DNA from: Flavobacterium nitrogenifigens | GTDB taxonomy: Bacteria; Bacteroidota; Bacteroidia; Flavobacteriales; Flavobacteriaceae | Direction of reading: 5' to 3' | Assembly (NCBI RefSeq): GCF_003254565.1 | Contig: NZ_QJRI01000152.1 | Location: forward strand, 1 to 33,482 | DNA: 33,482 bases | Shown here: positions 31,719 through 33,482 of the stretch, one piece after another | How positions within the stretch are numbered: position 1 is the first letter of the stretch | Layout of the letters: every line of letters starts with the position of its first letter | The notes under the pieces: generated by a model | Database searches by the model: none | The model's input: the letters and a program-made list of their open reading frames with translations, nothing else | What the model was told of the DNA's origin: nothing | Position numbers and translations under genes: made by a program

Positions 31719-33482
31719 TTAATCTCTAATTATAGTAATGAACCCTTTTATTTTAGGTAAATCATCGCCAAGATCAATAAGATAGTAATAAGTATCATTG
31801 TTTAGAGGAGATCCTTTATATGCCCCATCCCACTCGTTACTATAGGCTTTTTTTGAATATACGATTCGACCAGCTCTATCATACACTGTGACAATATTGT
31901 TGGGATAATATACAATGTCTTTTATCTCCCAATAATCATTTTTGCCGTCTCCATTTGGAGATAAAATATTATTTGCCACAACTTGGTCTGGAGCTGCACC
32001 TTTAAACACTGTAATGGTATACATCTGTTTTGTTATTCCATCTTGAGCGGTTACAACAGTTTCGATGATATTTTCTCCTGTTGCCAAAACTATCGGTTCG
32101 CTAGCAGTCGCACTAGCAACAGATGAGCCATTTACTTTTATGGCCGCCTTTGGATCTGCCGCAGTAGGTGTTACCGTTATCGAATTTACGTCATACTTAA
32201 CCTTTGCATTATATTGAGTAACATCAGATTCAAACACAGGTTCCAAATTTCCCTCACTAATCATTAAATTTGATAAAGCCGCATTATTAGATGCTTCCCT
32301 TGTTACATTGATGGTATAATTTTTTACAGTCGAACCATCTTCTGCTACTACTTTAATGACTATAACATTTAAACCTAATTCTAACGAAATTGGATTTGAA
32401 GAAGTCCCACTAGCAACCAAAACTCCGTTAATTCTGATAACAGCCAAAGGATCGTCTGCAACCGCTGTTATCATTTCTGCAGAAATTTCACTACCCACTG
32501 TCACATTATACAGAAGAGTATTTGCCGAAAAAACGGGGTTTAATATACCATTGCTTATAGAAAGATTTTTTAAATCAGCATCATTTGATAATGGTGATGA
32601 TGGTGTAATTGTTAAAATACCATCAACATATGAAATCGAATAGTTCGGAGATGACGCACCGCTTGCTGTGATTGCATACGTTCCCGCAGGGCTGGATGTC
32701 GTAGCTAACGTTGAGGCTGTAGCTGCAGTTGTTAGAGATGCTTCAGTATCGCCGTTTACAAATCCCGAGTAGCTCACCGTCAGAGTAGGATTTGCGCTGC
32801 CGTAGGTTTTGCTTTTATTGTCTGCCGTCACTATAAGAGACGCTTGGGTTACTGTAAGAATCCCATCAGCATATGAAATTGAATAGTTCGGGGATGATGC
32901 GCCGCCTGCCGTTATTGCATACGTGCCAGCAGGGCTTGAAGCCGTGGCTGTGGTTGAAGCTGCAGCTGCTGATGTTAGGGATGCTTCCGTATCGCCGTTC
33001 ACAAATCCCGAGTAGCTCACCGTCAGAGTCGGATTTGCGCTTCCGTAGACTTTACTCTTATCGTCAGCTGTCACTATAAGAGACGCTTGGGTTACCGTCA
33101 GAGTTCCATCAGCATATGATATTGAATAGTTCGCAGATGATGCGCCGCCTGCTGTTATCACATACGTGCCAACCGGACTTGAAGCCGTCGCTGTGGTTGA
33201 AGCAACAGCTGCTGTTGTTAGGGATGCTTCCGTGTCGCCGTTCACAAATCCTGAATAGCTTACCGTCAAAGCTGGATTTGCGCTTCCGTATATTTTGCTC
33301 TTATCATCTGCCGTGATCGTAAGTGAGGCGGCTGTCACGCTCATCGTACCATCGGCATAAGTGATTGCATAATTGGGTGCAGCGGCTCCGCTGGCTGCGA
33401 TCGGGTAACTCCCCATCGGACTTCCTATAACTGCCGTGGTGGCGACTGTCGGAGCTGTGGTTAGCACAGCTTCAGTATCGCC
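31719..33482 (-). CDS. MBG-repeat adhesin with gliding-motility C-terminal (type B sorting) domain, 5' end outside window
   Basis: At least 587 residues; the frame is open at the right edge. From the N-side come three tandem MBG domains (pattern (A)DDKSKxYGSANPxLTVSYSGFVNGDTEASL) plus part of a fourth, encoded by 243-base DNA repeats (81 residues). Two cadherin-like beta-sandwich domains follow (about 290-395 and 396-490; each begins NDADLKNLSIS or NNAALSNLMIS). The last 90 residues are the gliding-motility-associated C-terminal domain: NILSPNGDGKNDYWEI, YPNNIVTVYDRAGRIVY, NDTYYYLIDLG. That domain is the type IX type B sorting signal. It is a secreted or surface adhesin-like protein, exported with the neighbouring PorP/SprF protein. 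The start codon and signal peptide lie outside. Confidence 0.92.
   Translation of the reverse strand, partial: GDTEAVLTTAPTVATTAVIGSPMGSYPIAASGAAAPNYAITYADGTMSVTAASLTITADDKSKIYGSANPALTVSYSGFVNGDTEASLTTAAVASTTATASSPVGTYVITAGGASSANYSISYADGTLTVTQASLIVTADDKSKVYGSANPTLTVSYSGFVNGDTEASLTSAAAASTTATASSPAGTYAITAGGASSPNYSISYADGILTVTQASLIVTADNKSKTYGSANPTLTVSYSGFVNGDTEASLTTAATASTLATTSSPAGTYAITASGASSPNYSISYVDGILTITPSSPLSNDADLKNLSISNGILNPVFSANTLLYNVTVGSEISAEMITAVADDPLAVIRINGVLVASGTSSNPISLELGLNVIVIKVVAEDGSTVKNYTINVTREASNNAALSNLMISEGNLEPVFESDVTQYNAKVKYDVNSITVTPTAADPKAAIKVNGSSVASATASEPIVLATGENIIETVVTAQDGITKQMYTITVFKGAAPDQVVANNILSPNGDGKNDYWEIKDIVYYPNNIVTVYDRAGRIVYSKKAYSNEWDGAYKGSPLNNDTYYYLIDLGDDLPKIKGFITIIRD
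32750..33482 (-). repeat. Exact-period 243-base tandem repeats in the adhesin gene
   Basis: The marker CGCCGTT(T/C)ACAAATCC recurs at 32750, 32993 and 33236, and its first four bases again at 33479: a constant period of 243 bases. The copies are nearly identical at DNA level, so recombination can change copy number. Confidence 0.9.

Noticed and set aside
32356..33316. Plus-strand frames across the adhesin gene
   Set aside because: They repeat with the 243-base period and are antisense shadows of the MBG and cadherin-like domains.

Overview
The window reads as a piece of a Bacteroidota chromosome, most likely Flavobacterium or a close relative. The evidence is a PorP/SprF type IX secretion protein beside a gliding-motility C-terminal (type B sorted) adhesin, Bacteroidota-style MobA/MobB/MobC mobilization genes, many promoters with the TAnnTTTG -7 element, and AT-rich core genes with little Shine-Dalgarno signal.

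Layout. (1) 1-7255: the tail of a partial gene, then two minus-strand gene pairs: an ATP-cone/PD-(D/E)XK nuclease with a beta-CASP metallo-beta-lactamase, and a FIST sensor with a cytosolic hybrid histidine kinase. (2) 7256-9614: a gene-poor, scarred stretch with a headless ORF, A15, (AAG)9 and (GAAA)16 microsatellites, two tRNA 3'-end-like fragments pointing outward, diverged direct repeats, and one NAD(P)-binding protein gene. (3) 9615-19850: an accessory, visibly more G+C-rich block. It holds a VOC protein, the mobC-mobB-mobA module with a nested inverted-repeat region that looks like an oriT, a WG-repeat protein, a RadC/JAB protein, several small unknown proteins, a tyrosine integrase, and a zinc-ribbon/double-HTH protein that overlaps the integrase gene. 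This looks like an integrative mobilizable element, since no tra/type IV secretion genes are present. It ends beside the intact 3' end of mnmE, the same kind of site used by SGI1.

(4) 19982-33482: core-like, AT-rich chromosome. It carries mnmE, a two-domain universal stress protein, a membrane MutS-like ATPase, a CPA1 Na+/H+ antiporter, ribB with an abutting Crp-family regulator, nrdB-nrdA (class I ribonucleotide reductase, both subunits without an ATP-cone), and the PorP/SprF and MBG-repeat adhesin pair, which runs off the right edge.

How the genes work together. MobA (accessory), MobB (relaxase) and MobC (coupling protein) would nick the element at the 13.8 kb inverted repeats and pass it to a conjugation channel supplied in trans. 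The integrase, with the double-HTH protein as a candidate directionality factor, would insert and excise it. The best candidates for something undescribed are the ATP-cone nuclease/beta-CASP pair, the zinc-ribbon double-HTH protein with its upstream 27-base palindrome, the nested inverted repeats at 13.8 kb, a GC-rich potential structured RNA at 15.76-15.84 kb, and the tRNA-fragment-bounded block at 7.8-9.4 kb. All calls come from reading the sequence; no database search was run.
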